Assembly: GCF_900155945.1 (NCBI RefSeq)
Contig: NZ_FTMN01000001.1
Span: 883,682 to 947,681 of the forward strand
DNA: 64,000 nucleotides
From: Marinobacterium stanieri
Lineage (GTDB): Bacteria > Pseudomonadota > Gammaproteobacteria > Pseudomonadales > Balneatricaceae
Direction of reading: 5' to 3'
The position numbers were made by a program, and so were the translations under genes. Every line of letters begins with the position of its first letter. Position 1 is the stretch's first letter. The notes under the pieces are model-generated. The model had not been told where the DNA came from and did no database searches. It was given only the letters and a program-made list of their open reading frames with translations. Positions 27,083 to 34,501 of the stretch are shown here, piece after piece.

Positions 27083-27412
27083 ATGCTTGATACGCCCCGA
27101 TACAGACTCACAGGATTGCTCAGTGCCCTCTCACTGGTCCTGCTGTTGCTGGCACCGGTACTGGTGTCGGCCGTACCTGTATCAAATGATGTAGCCGTCG
27201 GTATGATGGCCCACGGGCATGACAATCAACATGGCGAAGACAGCAGCCTGTCTTGTTGGCAGCAATGCCTGAACAGCTGCAGCAACCACTGCACACCGGT
27301 TTTAACCAGCTTGCCGCTGGCCCACCAGGCCAGCCATCGCCTTGGTCAGTCTCGGCCAAACCTCTACCAGCCCCTCTTCCCCTCGGGGCTGCACCGCCCT
27401 CCAAGAACCTGA
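27083..27412 (+). CDS. Cys-rich copper-operon leader peptide (CopL/CutF-like upstream ORF)
   Basis: The 109-residue product has a hydrophobic export segment (about residues 8-31), then His-rich 'HGHDNQHGED' and a Cys array 'CWQQCLNSCSNHC' in which cysteines recur every four residues. It ends in a Pro/Arg-rich tail 'HRPPRT'. Small proteins of this design precede multicopper-oxidase genes in other proteobacteria (CopL in Xanthomonas, CutF in Rhodobacter, CruR in Bordetella) and act as copper-sensing upstream ORFs. The stop codon (27410-27412) is inside the 5' arm of an inverted repeat whose 3' arm covers the copA ribosome-binding site. The structural role is inferred; homology was not computed. 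Confidence 0.7.
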   Translation: MLDTPRYRLTGLLSALSLVLLLLAPVLVSAVPVSNDVAVGMMAHGHDNQHGEDSSLSCWQQCLNSCSNHCTPVLTSLPLAHQASHRLGQSRPNLYQPLFPSGLHRPPRT

Positions 27413-27470
27413 ACAGCTTTTAATTCCGCTGCCCATGACGGGCAGCCAAGGACTTTATTTGCTGTTCAGG
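27408..27470 (+). promoter_or_regulatory. RNA switch candidate between leader ORF and copA
   Basis: CCTGAACAGC (27408-27417) and GCTGTTCAGG (27461-27470) form a perfect 10-bp inverted repeat. Between them sits a 7-bp hairpin, GCTGCCC/GGGCAGC (27428-27446). The left arm contains the leader-ORF stop codon, and the right arm overlaps the copA Shine-Dalgarno AGGAG. Ribosomes reaching or pausing at the end of the leader ORF would open the stem and free copA. Confidence 0.75.
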
Positions 27471-27479
27471 AGTACTTTC

Positions 27480-29423
27480 ATGAGCAAGGACAACGTTTTA
27501 CGTGCGCCTTCACGGCGCCGCTTTGTCCAGGGGCTGGCCCTGGGCGGTCTGGCCGCGGGGCTGGGTTTGACTGCACGCCCGCTGCTGGCTGCCAAGGCAC
27601 CATCAACAGGTAACGCGCCGGTACTGACCGGCACCACATTCGATCTCGACATTGGCCACCAACTGGTCAACTTCACCGGCAAGGAAAAACTGGCGACCAC
27701 CGTTAACGGTTCCCTGCCGGCTCCGATTTTGCGCTGGCGTGAAGGCGAGCGTGTACGCCTTAATGTCAGCAACCATCTGGACTCGGACTCATCCATTCAC
27801 TGGCACGGCCTGATTCTGCCGTCCGAAATGGACGGCGTGCCGGGGCTGAGCTTTGATGGCATCGCCCCCGGTGAAACCTTCACTTACGAGTTTGATGTAC
27901 AACAGAATGGCACCTACTGGTACCACAGCCATTCAGGTTTTCAGGAACAGACCGGTCTCTACGGTGCCATCATCATCGATCCCAAGGAGCCGGAGCCCTT
28001 CAGCTACGATCGTGAGCATGTTGTGCTGCTGTCGGACTGGAGCGATACGCCCCCGGAGCAGGTCTACGCCAACCTGAAAAAGATGAGCCACTACTACAAC
28101 CGGCGTGAGCGCAATCTGACCGATGATCTCATTCCCGAGATCAGGAAGGATGGCCTGGGCACTACTCTCTCGCGTCGGCAGATGTGGGAAAAGATGCGCA
28201 TGAGCGACCGCGACATCTCCGATGTAACCGGCTATACCTACACCTTTCTGATGAACGGCCAGACCCCGGCCAGTGGCTGGACCGGCCTGTTCACACCGGG
28301 CGAAAAGGTACGCCTGCGGGTGATTAACGCGGCTGCCATGACCTTCTTTGACCTGCGCATTCCCGGCCTGAAAATGACAGTGGTAGCCTGCGATGGCCAG
28401 CATGTGGAACCGGTCGACGTGGATGAATTCCGCATCGGCGTTGCCGAAACCATAGATGTCATCGTGGAACCCCAGGCCCATCAGGCCTATGCCCTCTTTG
28501 CCCAGGCCATCGATCGCTCCGGCTATGCCTTCGGCCAGCTGACGCCAGACCCGTCACTGACCGCAACGCCGCCACCACTGGACCCGGCCCCCGAGCTGAG
28601 TCACATGGATATGGGGATGGATATGAGCGGTGCCGGCCATGACGGGCACGGCAGCAGCCATGCTGCTCAGAATCCGGGCCATGACGGGCATGTCATGCCG
28701 ATGTCGAATGCGCATGATGGGCACGCGATGCCCATGCCTGCAGCAGCCCCCATGAATCACGGCAGCATGAACCACGACAAAATGGAACACGGCAGCCCTG
28801 ATGCAGACATCCACAAGGCTATGCATAAAAGCATGCATCAGGGCATGTCTCATGCAGCAGGCAAGACCATGGAACCCGCTTACAAGGGTCATCCGCTCTC
28901 GGCTGGCATGCCGGTTCATGCCGACAGCGAGTACGGCCCTCATGTGGATATGCGTGCCGAAGCACCGCAATACCGTCTCGACGATCCGGGTGTTGGCCTG
29001 CGCAACAACGGTCGCAAGGTTTTGACCTATGCCGATCTGCGCAGCCTGCACCCCACGCCGGATACGCGCGAGCCAGGCCGCGAGATTGAACTGCATTTGA
29101 CCGGCAATATGAGCCGCTACATGTGGTCAATCAACGGCATTCGCTACGCCGAAGCCGAGCCCATTCACCTGACATACGGCGAGCGCGTTCGCATCACTCT
29201 GGTGAATGACACCATGATGCCGCACCCGGTTCATCTCCACGGCATGTGGAGTGATCTGGATACCGGCGATGCCACTCACCTGCCCCGCAAGCACACTCTG
29301 GTGGTGCAACCGGGTGCCCGGCTGAGCTACCTGGTCACTGCCGATGCCCGCGGCGAGTGGGCATTCCACTGCCATCTGCTCTATCACATGATGGGCATGT
29401 TCCGAAAAGTCGTGGTCAGCTAA
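27480..29423 (+). CDS. copA: Periplasmic multicopper oxidase, copper resistance protein A
   Basis: CopA oxidises Cu(I) to the less toxic Cu(II) and binds copper in the periplasm. The 647-residue protein has a Tat signal ('SRRRFVQGLALGG'), so it is exported folded. The four copper motifs are complete: 'HWHG' (about residue 105), 'HSH' in 'YWYHSHSGF' (about 147), 'HPVHLHG' (about 581) and 'HCHLLYHMMGMF' (about 629). Residues about 375-465 are a Met/His-rich insert with repeated 'GHDGH', 'MPM' and 'MNH' units. The ATG at 27480 has AGGAG nine bases upstream, within the switch described above. It is followed by copB after 10 bp. Confidence 0.95.
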   Translation: MSKDNVLRAPSRRRFVQGLALGGLAAGLGLTARPLLAAKAPSTGNAPVLTGTTFDLDIGHQLVNFTGKEKLATTVNGSLPAPILRWREGERVRLNVSNHLDSDSSIHWHGLILPSEMDGVPGLSFDGIAPGETFTYEFDVQQNGTYWYHSHSGFQEQTGLYGAIIIDPKEPEPFSYDREHVVLLSDWSDTPPEQVYANLKKMSHYYNRRERNLTDDLIPEIRKDGLGTTLSRRQMWEKMRMSDRDISDVTGYTYTFLMNGQTPASGWTGLFTPGEKVRLRVINAAAMTFFDLRIPGLKMTVVACDGQHVEPVDVDEFRIGVAETIDVIVEPQAHQAYALFAQAIDRSGYAFGQLTPDPSLTATPPPLDPAPELSHMDMGMDMSGAGHDGHGSSHAAQNPGHDGHVMPMSNAHDGHAMPMPAAAPMNHGSMNHDKMEHGSPDADIHKAMHKSMHQGMSHAAGKTMEPAYKGHPLSAGMPVHADSEYGPHVDMRAEAPQYRLDDPGVGLRNNGRKVLTYADLRSLHPTPDTREPGREIELHLTGNMSRYMWSINGIRYAEAEPIHLTYGERVRITLVNDTMMPHPVHLHGMWSDLDTGDATHLPRKHTLVVQPGARLSYLVTADARGEWAFHCHLLYHMMGMFRKVVVS

Positions 29424-29433
29424 GGAGAGAAAC

Positions 29434-30135
29434 ATGAACAAACTGAGATACTTGCCCCTGCTGGCCCTTTTGACCCCGACACTGTCACAGGCAGCCATGG
29501 ACGATGACCCGTTGCTGGCCATGCTCAATGTAAAACAGCTTGAAGCCTCTTACAGCGAGGATGACACCCGCCTGCAATGGAATGTAGAAGGCTGGCTCGG
29601 CACCGATTTGCACAAACTGGTGCTGACCAGCGAAGGCGCGCGCCTGGATGGCCGCAGCGAAAGCCAGGAACTGCGCCTGTTTTATCGCCGCGCCATCAGC
29701 CCCTACTGGAACATGGAGCTGGGCTGGCATCATGAGCCTCTGGCCGAGCAGCGTGATGATCGCGCCCTGATCGGCTTCAGCGGCACAGCCCCCTGGTTTA
29801 TCGAAACCGAGGCGACCCTGCTGGCTGGCCCGGGCACTGACCTGAGTGCAGAGCTGAGTCTGGAACGCGAAGTCCGGCTATCCCGTCAATGGGTACTGGC
29901 CCCCGAAATCGGCCTGACAGCACACAATTTCAGCGATACCGCCGAACATCAGGGCAGCGGTCTGTCGGACCTGGATCTGGAGTTACGCCTGTTATGGGAA
30001 ATACGTCCTGACGTTATGCCTTACGTCGGTGTCACCTGGGAACGTAAACTGGGAGATACTGCTGATTTGGCCCGCGCGACAGGACATGACGTTGAGGAAA
30101 CCCAGTGGCGACTGGGTATAAGTTTCTGGTTCTAA
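29434..30135 (+). CDS. copB: Outer-membrane copper resistance protein B
   Basis: The 233-residue protein has a Sec signal (about residues 1-20) and a beta-rich mature region of CopB type: 'LQWNVEGWLGTDLHKLVLTSEG', 'RAISPYWNMELGWHHE' and a C-terminal 'WRLGISFWF' ending in an aromatic residue, as outer-membrane barrels do. CopB probably binds copper at the outer membrane. Many CopB proteins carry a long Met-rich N-terminal domain; this one lacks it, so it is a short form. AAGGAGAG precedes the ATG, 10 bp after copA. Confidence 0.92.
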   Translation: MNKLRYLPLLALLTPTLSQAAMDDDPLLAMLNVKQLEASYSEDDTRLQWNVEGWLGTDLHKLVLTSEGARLDGRSESQELRLFYRRAISPYWNMELGWHHEPLAEQRDDRALIGFSGTAPWFIETEATLLAGPGTDLSAELSLEREVRLSRQWVLAPEIGLTAHNFSDTAEHQGSGLSDLDLELRLLWEIRPDVMPYVGVTWERKLGDTADLARATGHDVEETQWRLGISFWF

Positions 30136-30146
30136 CGGAGATCACA

Positions 30147-30584
30147 ATGAAACACACAATAAAAAAAGCGGCTTTTACCCTTGGCTTGCTGGCCCTGCCA
30201 ATGGCAGCCAGCGCCCACAGTAATCATTGCGAGGACACTCAGCTGGGCGAGCAGATGAAGTCGCTGAAGGACAGTTTCAAGACCTATCGCCAGGCCCTGT
30301 CTGAAGAGGATTGGCAGCAAATGGCGGCAGCACGTGGGGACATGCAGGAACTCGCGGAAGCAGCCGCTGACGAGCGCCCACTCAAGCTGCATGATCTGCC
30401 TGCCGAGCAGCATCCGCAGATGATGCAGGATTATCAGCAAGGTCTGGACAGGCTGAATAACCTGTTTAACCAGCTGGCCGAGGCAGAACAGACGCAGGAT
30501 GCTGATACCGCTACCGACCTGGTGGGCATGATCGGCAAGCACAGCAAGCAAAGCCATGAGTCCCTGCGCAAGGATTGCGACTAG
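30147..30584 (+). CDS. Cytochrome b562-family periplasmic protein
   Basis: The 145-residue protein has a Sec signal peptide (residues 1-22, 'MAASAHS') and a four-helix-bundle mature part like E. coli CybC. A Met in 'LGEQMKSLKDSF' aligns with axial ligand Met7, and a His in 'SKQSHESLRKD' with axial ligand His102. 'PLKLHDLP' matches the loop 'PPKLEDKSP'. The extra N-terminal 'HSNHCEDTQ' and the C-terminal Cys are additional possible metal ligands. It follows copB by 11 bp, with CGGAG upstream. Electron transfer linked to CopA is possible, but so is a copper-binding role without heme. Confidence 0.78.
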   Translation: MKHTIKKAAFTLGLLALPMAASAHSNHCEDTQLGEQMKSLKDSFKTYRQALSEEDWQQMAAARGDMQELAEAAADERPLKLHDLPAEQHPQMMQDYQQGLDRLNNLFNQLAEAEQTQDADTATDLVGMIGKHSKQSHESLRKDCD

Positions 30585-30593
30585 ACTCATTTG

Positions 30594-30622
30594 CCTGCCG
30601 CCGGCCTCAGGCCGAGCGGCAG
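30594..30622. terminator. GC-rich hairpin between the copper operon and the convergent EAL gene
   Basis: CCTGCCGC and GCGGCAGG enclose an inner CGGCC/GGCCG pair. The structure starts 10 bp past the b562 stop and includes the EAL gene's stop codon. Only a short U stretch follows on the plus strand. Confidence 0.55.
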
Positions 30623-31398
30623 GGTTTCAACCGGGCTTCAAGTTGACGGCCATCGAGGTGGTCATTGGCACCGGCATCCGGCTGCCATGCCTGAATAAAG
30701 TCATCACGGAACAGAAATCCCTGCACCGCATCCACGCCCAGATCGCGAGCACGGGAAAACTGCTGTTCGTTCTCCACGCCTTCCAGAATAACGGTTTTGC
30801 CACTGGCTCTGGCGAAGCTGATCAGGGCAGCAAAAAGCGCATCCGCATCCGGTCCAGTCAGCCGGCATAACCAGTCCCTCGCCAGTTTGACGTATTCGAC
30901 ACCAGCCAACAGATCGAAGGACACCAGACTGTCCTGCGCGCCCACATCATCCAGCGCCAGCGGAAGTCCCGCGCCGCCGAATGCCTGCTGCATGGCGATA
31001 CTGACCTGCGCATCGGACACCGAGCTGTTTTCAATGATTTCCACCACTGTACCTGCACGGTGCTCCAGTAGCGCAACCATGGGATGCACTGGCTCGTTCA
31101 GAAACACTTCAAAGGCATCCTGATCGATATTGAGAAAGAGGTTTTCACTGTCCGGCGCATGCTGAAGTTGCAGCTGCTTGATGCGATATTCCATCTGGAA
31201 CAGGCTCAAGGGGCTGTCATGCAAGGCACGAAACACCCGGTCGGGCGGCAGGCGCCCGCCGCCATGAACGCGAAAGCGCGCCAGGGCTTCATGGCCCAGT
31301 ACACGTCGGTCAGTCGTCGATACGATCGGCTGATACTCGACGCCAATTCCGATACCACCCAGAAAATCCAGCAGGATCGCTGGTGAAATGTCATACAT
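30607..31398 (-). CDS. Stand-alone EAL-domain cyclic di-GMP phosphodiesterase
   Basis: The 263-residue protein is one EAL domain with no sensor. Motifs: 'EALARFR' (about residue 38), 'LFLNID', 'VEIIENSS', 'LDDVGAQDS' where active enzymes usually have DDFGTG, 'YVKLARDWL', 'ILEGVEN' and 'VQGFLF'. The metal and catalytic residues look kept, but loop 6 is altered, which often weakens activity or dimer control. It lies 66 bp after the flavodoxin gene on the same strand and may be the last gene of the Fur-controlled operon. The start ATG is at 31398, with only a weak ribosome site. Confidence 0.85.
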   Translation of the reverse strand: MYDISPAILLDFLGGIGIGVEYQPIVSTTDRRVLGHEALARFRVHGGGRLPPDRVFRALHDSPLSLFQMEYRIKQLQLQHAPDSENLFLNIDQDAFEVFLNEPVHPMVALLEHRAGTVVEIIENSSVSDAQVSIAMQQAFGGAGLPLALDDVGAQDSLVSFDLLAGVEYVKLARDWLCRLTGPDADALFAALISFARASGKTVILEGVENEQQFSRARDLGVDAVQGFLFRDDFIQAWQPDAGANDHLDGRQLEARLKPCRSA

Positions 31399-31464
31399 GC
31401 ATAGCTCACTTAGTCTGCTGTCTTGTGCAGCAGTACGAGACGGATGCGGCGATCCCTGCCGAAT

Positions 31465-32085
31465 TCAGGCACTGGAAACGGTTGCCTCCTGTAACAACTG
31501 GCGATACCAGACGTCCAGCATGCGCGGGTCAGCCTGGCTCACCTGAACGGTGGCAAACAGCGGTTGGGCACCGGCTTGCTGCATGCTGTGGGTCACATCC
31601 AGTCCAAAGGCGCAGAAGCGCGGATAGCTGCGATCTCCCAGCGCCAGAACAGCAAAGGGACGGTGTGCAAACGCTGCCGAGACGCCCTCATCATCCCAGC
31701 CAATCCCGGTCTTGGGCGGATCACCATCACCGGTAGTACTCACCACCATCAACAGCGCCTTATCCGGGGGCGAAACACTGGCAAGACGGTTAAGCGCTAC
31801 CACTTCAGCACTGAAGCCGGCCTTGCGCAGGCGCTTGCGTGTTTCCTGTGCCAACTGGCGTGCGGTGCCGGTTTCGGTGCCATAGGCAATCCAGTAGTCC
31901 TGACGCCCAGCGGACTGAGTGTCATCAGAACGCGCCCGGCGCAGGCCACGCCAGAGCACCAGGGCGTATGCCACCAGTGCCAGGGACGCAAGCCAACGCC
32001 GGTCGGTATCGACACTGCCCAGCTGCCAGACCAGCACGAGAGCCAGCCCCAGCAGCAACAGCAAGGTCTTTACGCCGATCTTCAA
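31465..32085 (-). CDS. Membrane-anchored flavodoxin-domain protein
   Basis: The 206-residue protein has two hydrophobic N-terminal helices (about residues 5-22 and 30-48) and a flavodoxin domain. FMN-phosphate loop 'YGTETGTARQLAQETRKRL' is near residue 68, 'VSTTGDGDPPKTG' near 115 and 'VLALGDRSYPRFCAFG' near 145. The last two resemble the flavodoxin modules of sulfite/cytochrome P450 reductases. It overlaps the DUF4198 gene by four bases (ATGA). In this operon it could pass electrons across or into the membrane for ferric reduction together with the PepSY protein; that is inference. Confidence 0.85.
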   Translation of the reverse strand: MKIGVKTLLLLLGLALVLVWQLGSVDTDRRWLASLALVAYALVLWRGLRRARSDDTQSAGRQDYWIAYGTETGTARQLAQETRKRLRKAGFSAEVVALNRLASVSPPDKALLMVVSTTGDGDPPKTGIGWDDEGVSAAFAHRPFAVLALGDRSYPRFCAFGLDVTHSMQQAGAQPLFATVQVSQADPRMLDVWYRQLLQEATVSSA

Positions 32086-32894
32086 AGCGGCAGCACCTCA
32101 AGGGTAGCGGTGTAACCCAGGCGTTTGGTCGCCCCTTCAATTTCGGTGGAGGGCTGCTCACCTTTCAGGTTGAGCCAGTACATGCCCGGTTCCTCAAAGG
32201 TGACCTTGAGATGACCTTCGTCATCCGTGGTCAGTTTGATCTCGTCGACGTCATCACGGTAACGGATACCGCCACGGATCAGCACGGCTTCCATGCCCTT
32301 GGCCGGCTGGCCGTCTGCCAGAAACTGGAAAGTCACTTCCTCGCCGGTAAAGAGATCATTCGGGTGGGTGACCGGCACCAGCTCAAGGCCGTCACCGGTG
32401 GGCTTGAAGGTCTCGTCACTGGGAGCACCCTTGGTCACGAATACCTGCATGCGGTTATCCACTTCACTGATCTGCAGATCTTGTGCATCCTTGGGAATAC
32501 GACGTTCCATCTTTTCAGCGCGGCCGAACCAGCGTTTAGGCTCACCATCCTGGGTGTAACGCGCAAAAATGCCCTGGCGGCGCATTTCCAGGGTATAGGT
32601 GCCATCTTCCTTGAGTTCCACATCAAAGGTAGAGCGGTATTTGCCCTTGGCCTGGTTCTGCGCTTCCACCTCAGCACCCGTGGGCGAGGTAATTTTCAGT
32701 CCGCCCAACTGCAACGGGAAATGTTCGAAATAGAACAGGCTGTTGGACACGGCACCATCCACCGTCACCCAGGTATTCTCACCCGACAATACCGTTGCCG
32801 AAGGCAGCATCCAGGTACGGTGCGCCTGGGCATTCATGGCGGTTCCCAAACCCAGTGCCAGCAGGGCACAAGCGCTCAAACGTTTAATATTCAT
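32082..32894 (-). CDS. DUF4198 family periplasmic protein
   Basis: The 270-residue protein has a Sec signal ending 'MNAQAH' and starts its mature part 'HRTWMLPSATVLSGENTWVTVDGAVSN', typical of DUF4198. The rest is beta-rich and Ig-like, with 'DGQPAKGMEAVLIRGG' and 'TTDDEGHLKVTFEEPGMYWL'. DUF4198 proteins accompany metal or TonB-dependent uptake systems and are thought to be periplasmic metal-handling or accessory proteins. Two adjacent ATGs exist (32897 and 32894); AAGGAAAT is better spaced for 32894. It sits between DUF2271 and flavodoxin genes. Confidence 0.85.
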   Translation of the reverse strand: MNIKRLSACALLALGLGTAMNAQAHRTWMLPSATVLSGENTWVTVDGAVSNSLFYFEHFPLQLGGLKITSPTGAEVEAQNQAKGKYRSTFDVELKEDGTYTLEMRRQGIFARYTQDGEPKRWFGRAEKMERRIPKDAQDLQISEVDNRMQVFVTKGAPSDETFKPTGDGLELVPVTHPNDLFTGEEVTFQFLADGQPAKGMEAVLIRGGIRYRDDVDEIKLTTDDEGHLKVTFEEPGMYWLNLKGEQPSTEIEGATKRLGYTATLEVLPL

Positions 32895-32920
32895 CATATT
32901 TCCTTATCGGTTGTCGGGAT

Positions 32921-33439
32921 TCAGGGAGTCAGTTCCAGCGCGACACGACCCAGCTCGTGCTCACCCTGCTGTGTCTGTTTTTGCGCCGCTTCTGCAGGCC
33001 ACTGGAAAGGCAGGCGCAGGAGTTCGCGCCCGCCCAGCTCGCGTGCCGCTTCCACCACCAGGCGGTACTCGCCGGCAGGCAGATCAGCCAGTTTGGGGTC
33101 ATCCGCGGCAAACACCATTTCATGGGCACCCGCCGGGCGGGTTGCACTGGAAATGCCATCCACGGGCATCTCCAGCTGGCGACCACTGCGACGCCACCAG
33201 AGGCGCAAATCCTTGAGCCATTTGGTGCCTTCGTTATCGCGCATTTCCAGGTCGTACCAGACCGCCAGATCCTGCTGGTGACGCCCCTTGGCATTCTCAA
33301 TCCACACCGCCACATAAGGGCGGTGATACTCCGCGATATCAATGGATGGCACCTCGATCTGAACCTTGAGCTCAGCCGCCATCGCCTGATTTGCCGCGAC
33401 TGACAGCAGCGCCGCTGCTGTCACCTGTTTCCATTGCAT
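32921..33439 (-). CDS. DUF2271 family periplasmic protein
   Basis: This 172-residue protein has a Sec signal ('MQWKQVTAAALLSVAANQAMAAE') and a DUF2271 domain: 'HRPYVAVWIENAKGRHQQDLAVWYD', 'WLKDLRLWWRRSG' and 'VDGISSATRPAG'. DUF2271 genes commonly pair with PepSY-membrane genes in iron-uptake clusters. The 'DGISSATRPAG' loop resembles the FMN-attachment context seen in some exported flavin proteins, but I would not claim flavinylation. AAGGAG overlaps a GTG at 33445, so the ATG at 33439 is the better start. Confidence 0.85.
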   Translation of the reverse strand: MQWKQVTAAALLSVAANQAMAAELKVQIEVPSIDIAEYHRPYVAVWIENAKGRHQQDLAVWYDLEMRDNEGTKWLKDLRLWWRRSGRQLEMPVDGISSATRPAGAHEMVFAADDPKLADLPAGEYRLVVEAARELGGRELLRLPFQWPAEAAQKQTQQGEHELGRVALELTP

Positions 33440-33480
33440 ACTCACTCCTTACCCGGACGGTTGAACATTGCGCCGCCCCG

Positions 33481-34146
33481 TTAATGCACCACCAGTAGCG
33501 CCAGCAATACCGGCAACAGCACTCCCAGTCCGGTTACCGGCCAGACCGACGCGCGTTCACGCGCATGCAGCCAAAGCACGGCCAGACCGGTCAAACTGAA
33601 GACCAGACACACCAGCGCAAAAAAATCGATGAACAGACTCCAGGCCTGGCCGGCATCACGCCCCTTGTGCAGATCATTGAGATAGGCGATCCAGCCACGG
33701 TCGGTGGATTCGTACAGCAGGTCGCCGGTTTCCAGATCCACACTGAGCCAGGCATCCCCGCCCGGGCGTGGCAGCGACAGATACACCTCAAACTCAGACC
33801 ATTCGGGCTCACGGGCCGGCAGGCTCAAGTCATATTCGGATTGCAGCCAGTTGTGCAGCTCGGCAGGCAGTTCGGATTCATCAGCAGCGGCCTGCTGTAA
33901 AGGTGCCAGAAGCGCTTCAGGCAACACTGCTTCAACGGTCACAACCTCTTTTGAGGCCGGTATCTGCCCCGCATGGTTGAGGGTGAAACCGGTTACCGCG
34001 AACAGCAGCATGCCAAAGAGCGCAAACGCCGAGCTGATCCAGTGCCAGGTCATCAACCGGCGCATCCAGACGGCACGCTTCTGGCCCTGAGCGGATGCCT
34101 TATTCACGTCACTTGCCTGCTCGCTCTGTCCCTGTATGTCCTGCAT
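33481..34146 (-). CDS. PepSY-associated transmembrane protein
   Basis: The 221-residue inner-membrane protein starts with a cytoplasmic tail rich in Gln and Ser, then helix 1 ('WISSAFALFGMLLFAVTGFTL', about residues 36-56). A periplasmic PepSY-like segment with 'VYLSLPRPGGDAWLSVDLETGDLLYESTDRGWIAYLNDLHKG' in outline follows, then two C-terminal helices. His residues next to the helices ('MTWHWISS', 'LNHAG', 'DLHKG') could bind heme, as in PiuB/FpvG-type ferric-siderophore reductases. It is the first gene of the operon and faces the TonB receptor across two Fur-box-like sites. Confidence 0.87.
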   Translation of the reverse strand: MQDIQGQSEQASDVNKASAQGQKRAVWMRRLMTWHWISSAFALFGMLLFAVTGFTLNHAGQIPASKEVVTVEAVLPEALLAPLQQAAADESELPAELHNWLQSEYDLSLPAREPEWSEFEVYLSLPRPGGDAWLSVDLETGDLLYESTDRGWIAYLNDLHKGRDAGQAWSLFIDFFALVCLVFSLTGLAVLWLHARERASVWPVTGLGVLLPVLLALLVVH

Positions 34147-34208
34147 CTCGCCTTAGGTCCTGCCCCTGGAAAAGCGCACGAGAATAGAACAATTCTCACT
34201 TACACTCA

Positions 34209-34230
34209 ATTAATGATAATGATTCGCAGT
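34209..34230 (-). promoter_or_regulatory. Fur-box-like site for the PepSY operon
   Basis: AATTAATGATAATGATTCGC holds the GATAATGAT core of the Fur consensus. It lies about 65 bp upstream of the PepSY start codon, suiting iron repression of the minus-strand operon. Confidence 0.75.
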
Positions 34231-34385
34231 GATAATTTATGTAAAGTACTGGCCACAGACGGCGCTTCCAGAACCCGGCAAGCCCATCAACCACCTCGCC
34301 TTAGGGCTTTTCAGCTCCTTCACAGCCGTTGGGTAAAAGCCTGCATCAGGCCCAAACAAACGAAACCCTAACTTAAGATTAATAC

Positions 34386-34405
34386 AAATGATAATAATTA
34401 TTAAT
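34386..34405 (+). promoter_or_regulatory. Fur-box-like site for the TonB receptor
   Basis: AAATGATAATAATTATTAAT is a close match to the Fur consensus dyad. It lies about 100 bp upstream of the receptor start, inside a very AT-rich stretch that probably includes the promoter. Confidence 0.78.
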
Positions 34406-34501
34406 ATTGATTTAATCTTAACAAATCTTTAACCTTGCCTGCGATTTCAGGTGCGCTACCCCATAGCGGCTCAACAAATACAAAGGAAAAGGAACTGAAT
34501 T

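Noticed and set aside
28600-28880. Repetitive His/Met-coding stretch as a mobile or tandem repeat element
   Set aside because: It is the Met/His-rich metal-binding insert of CopA and stays in frame.
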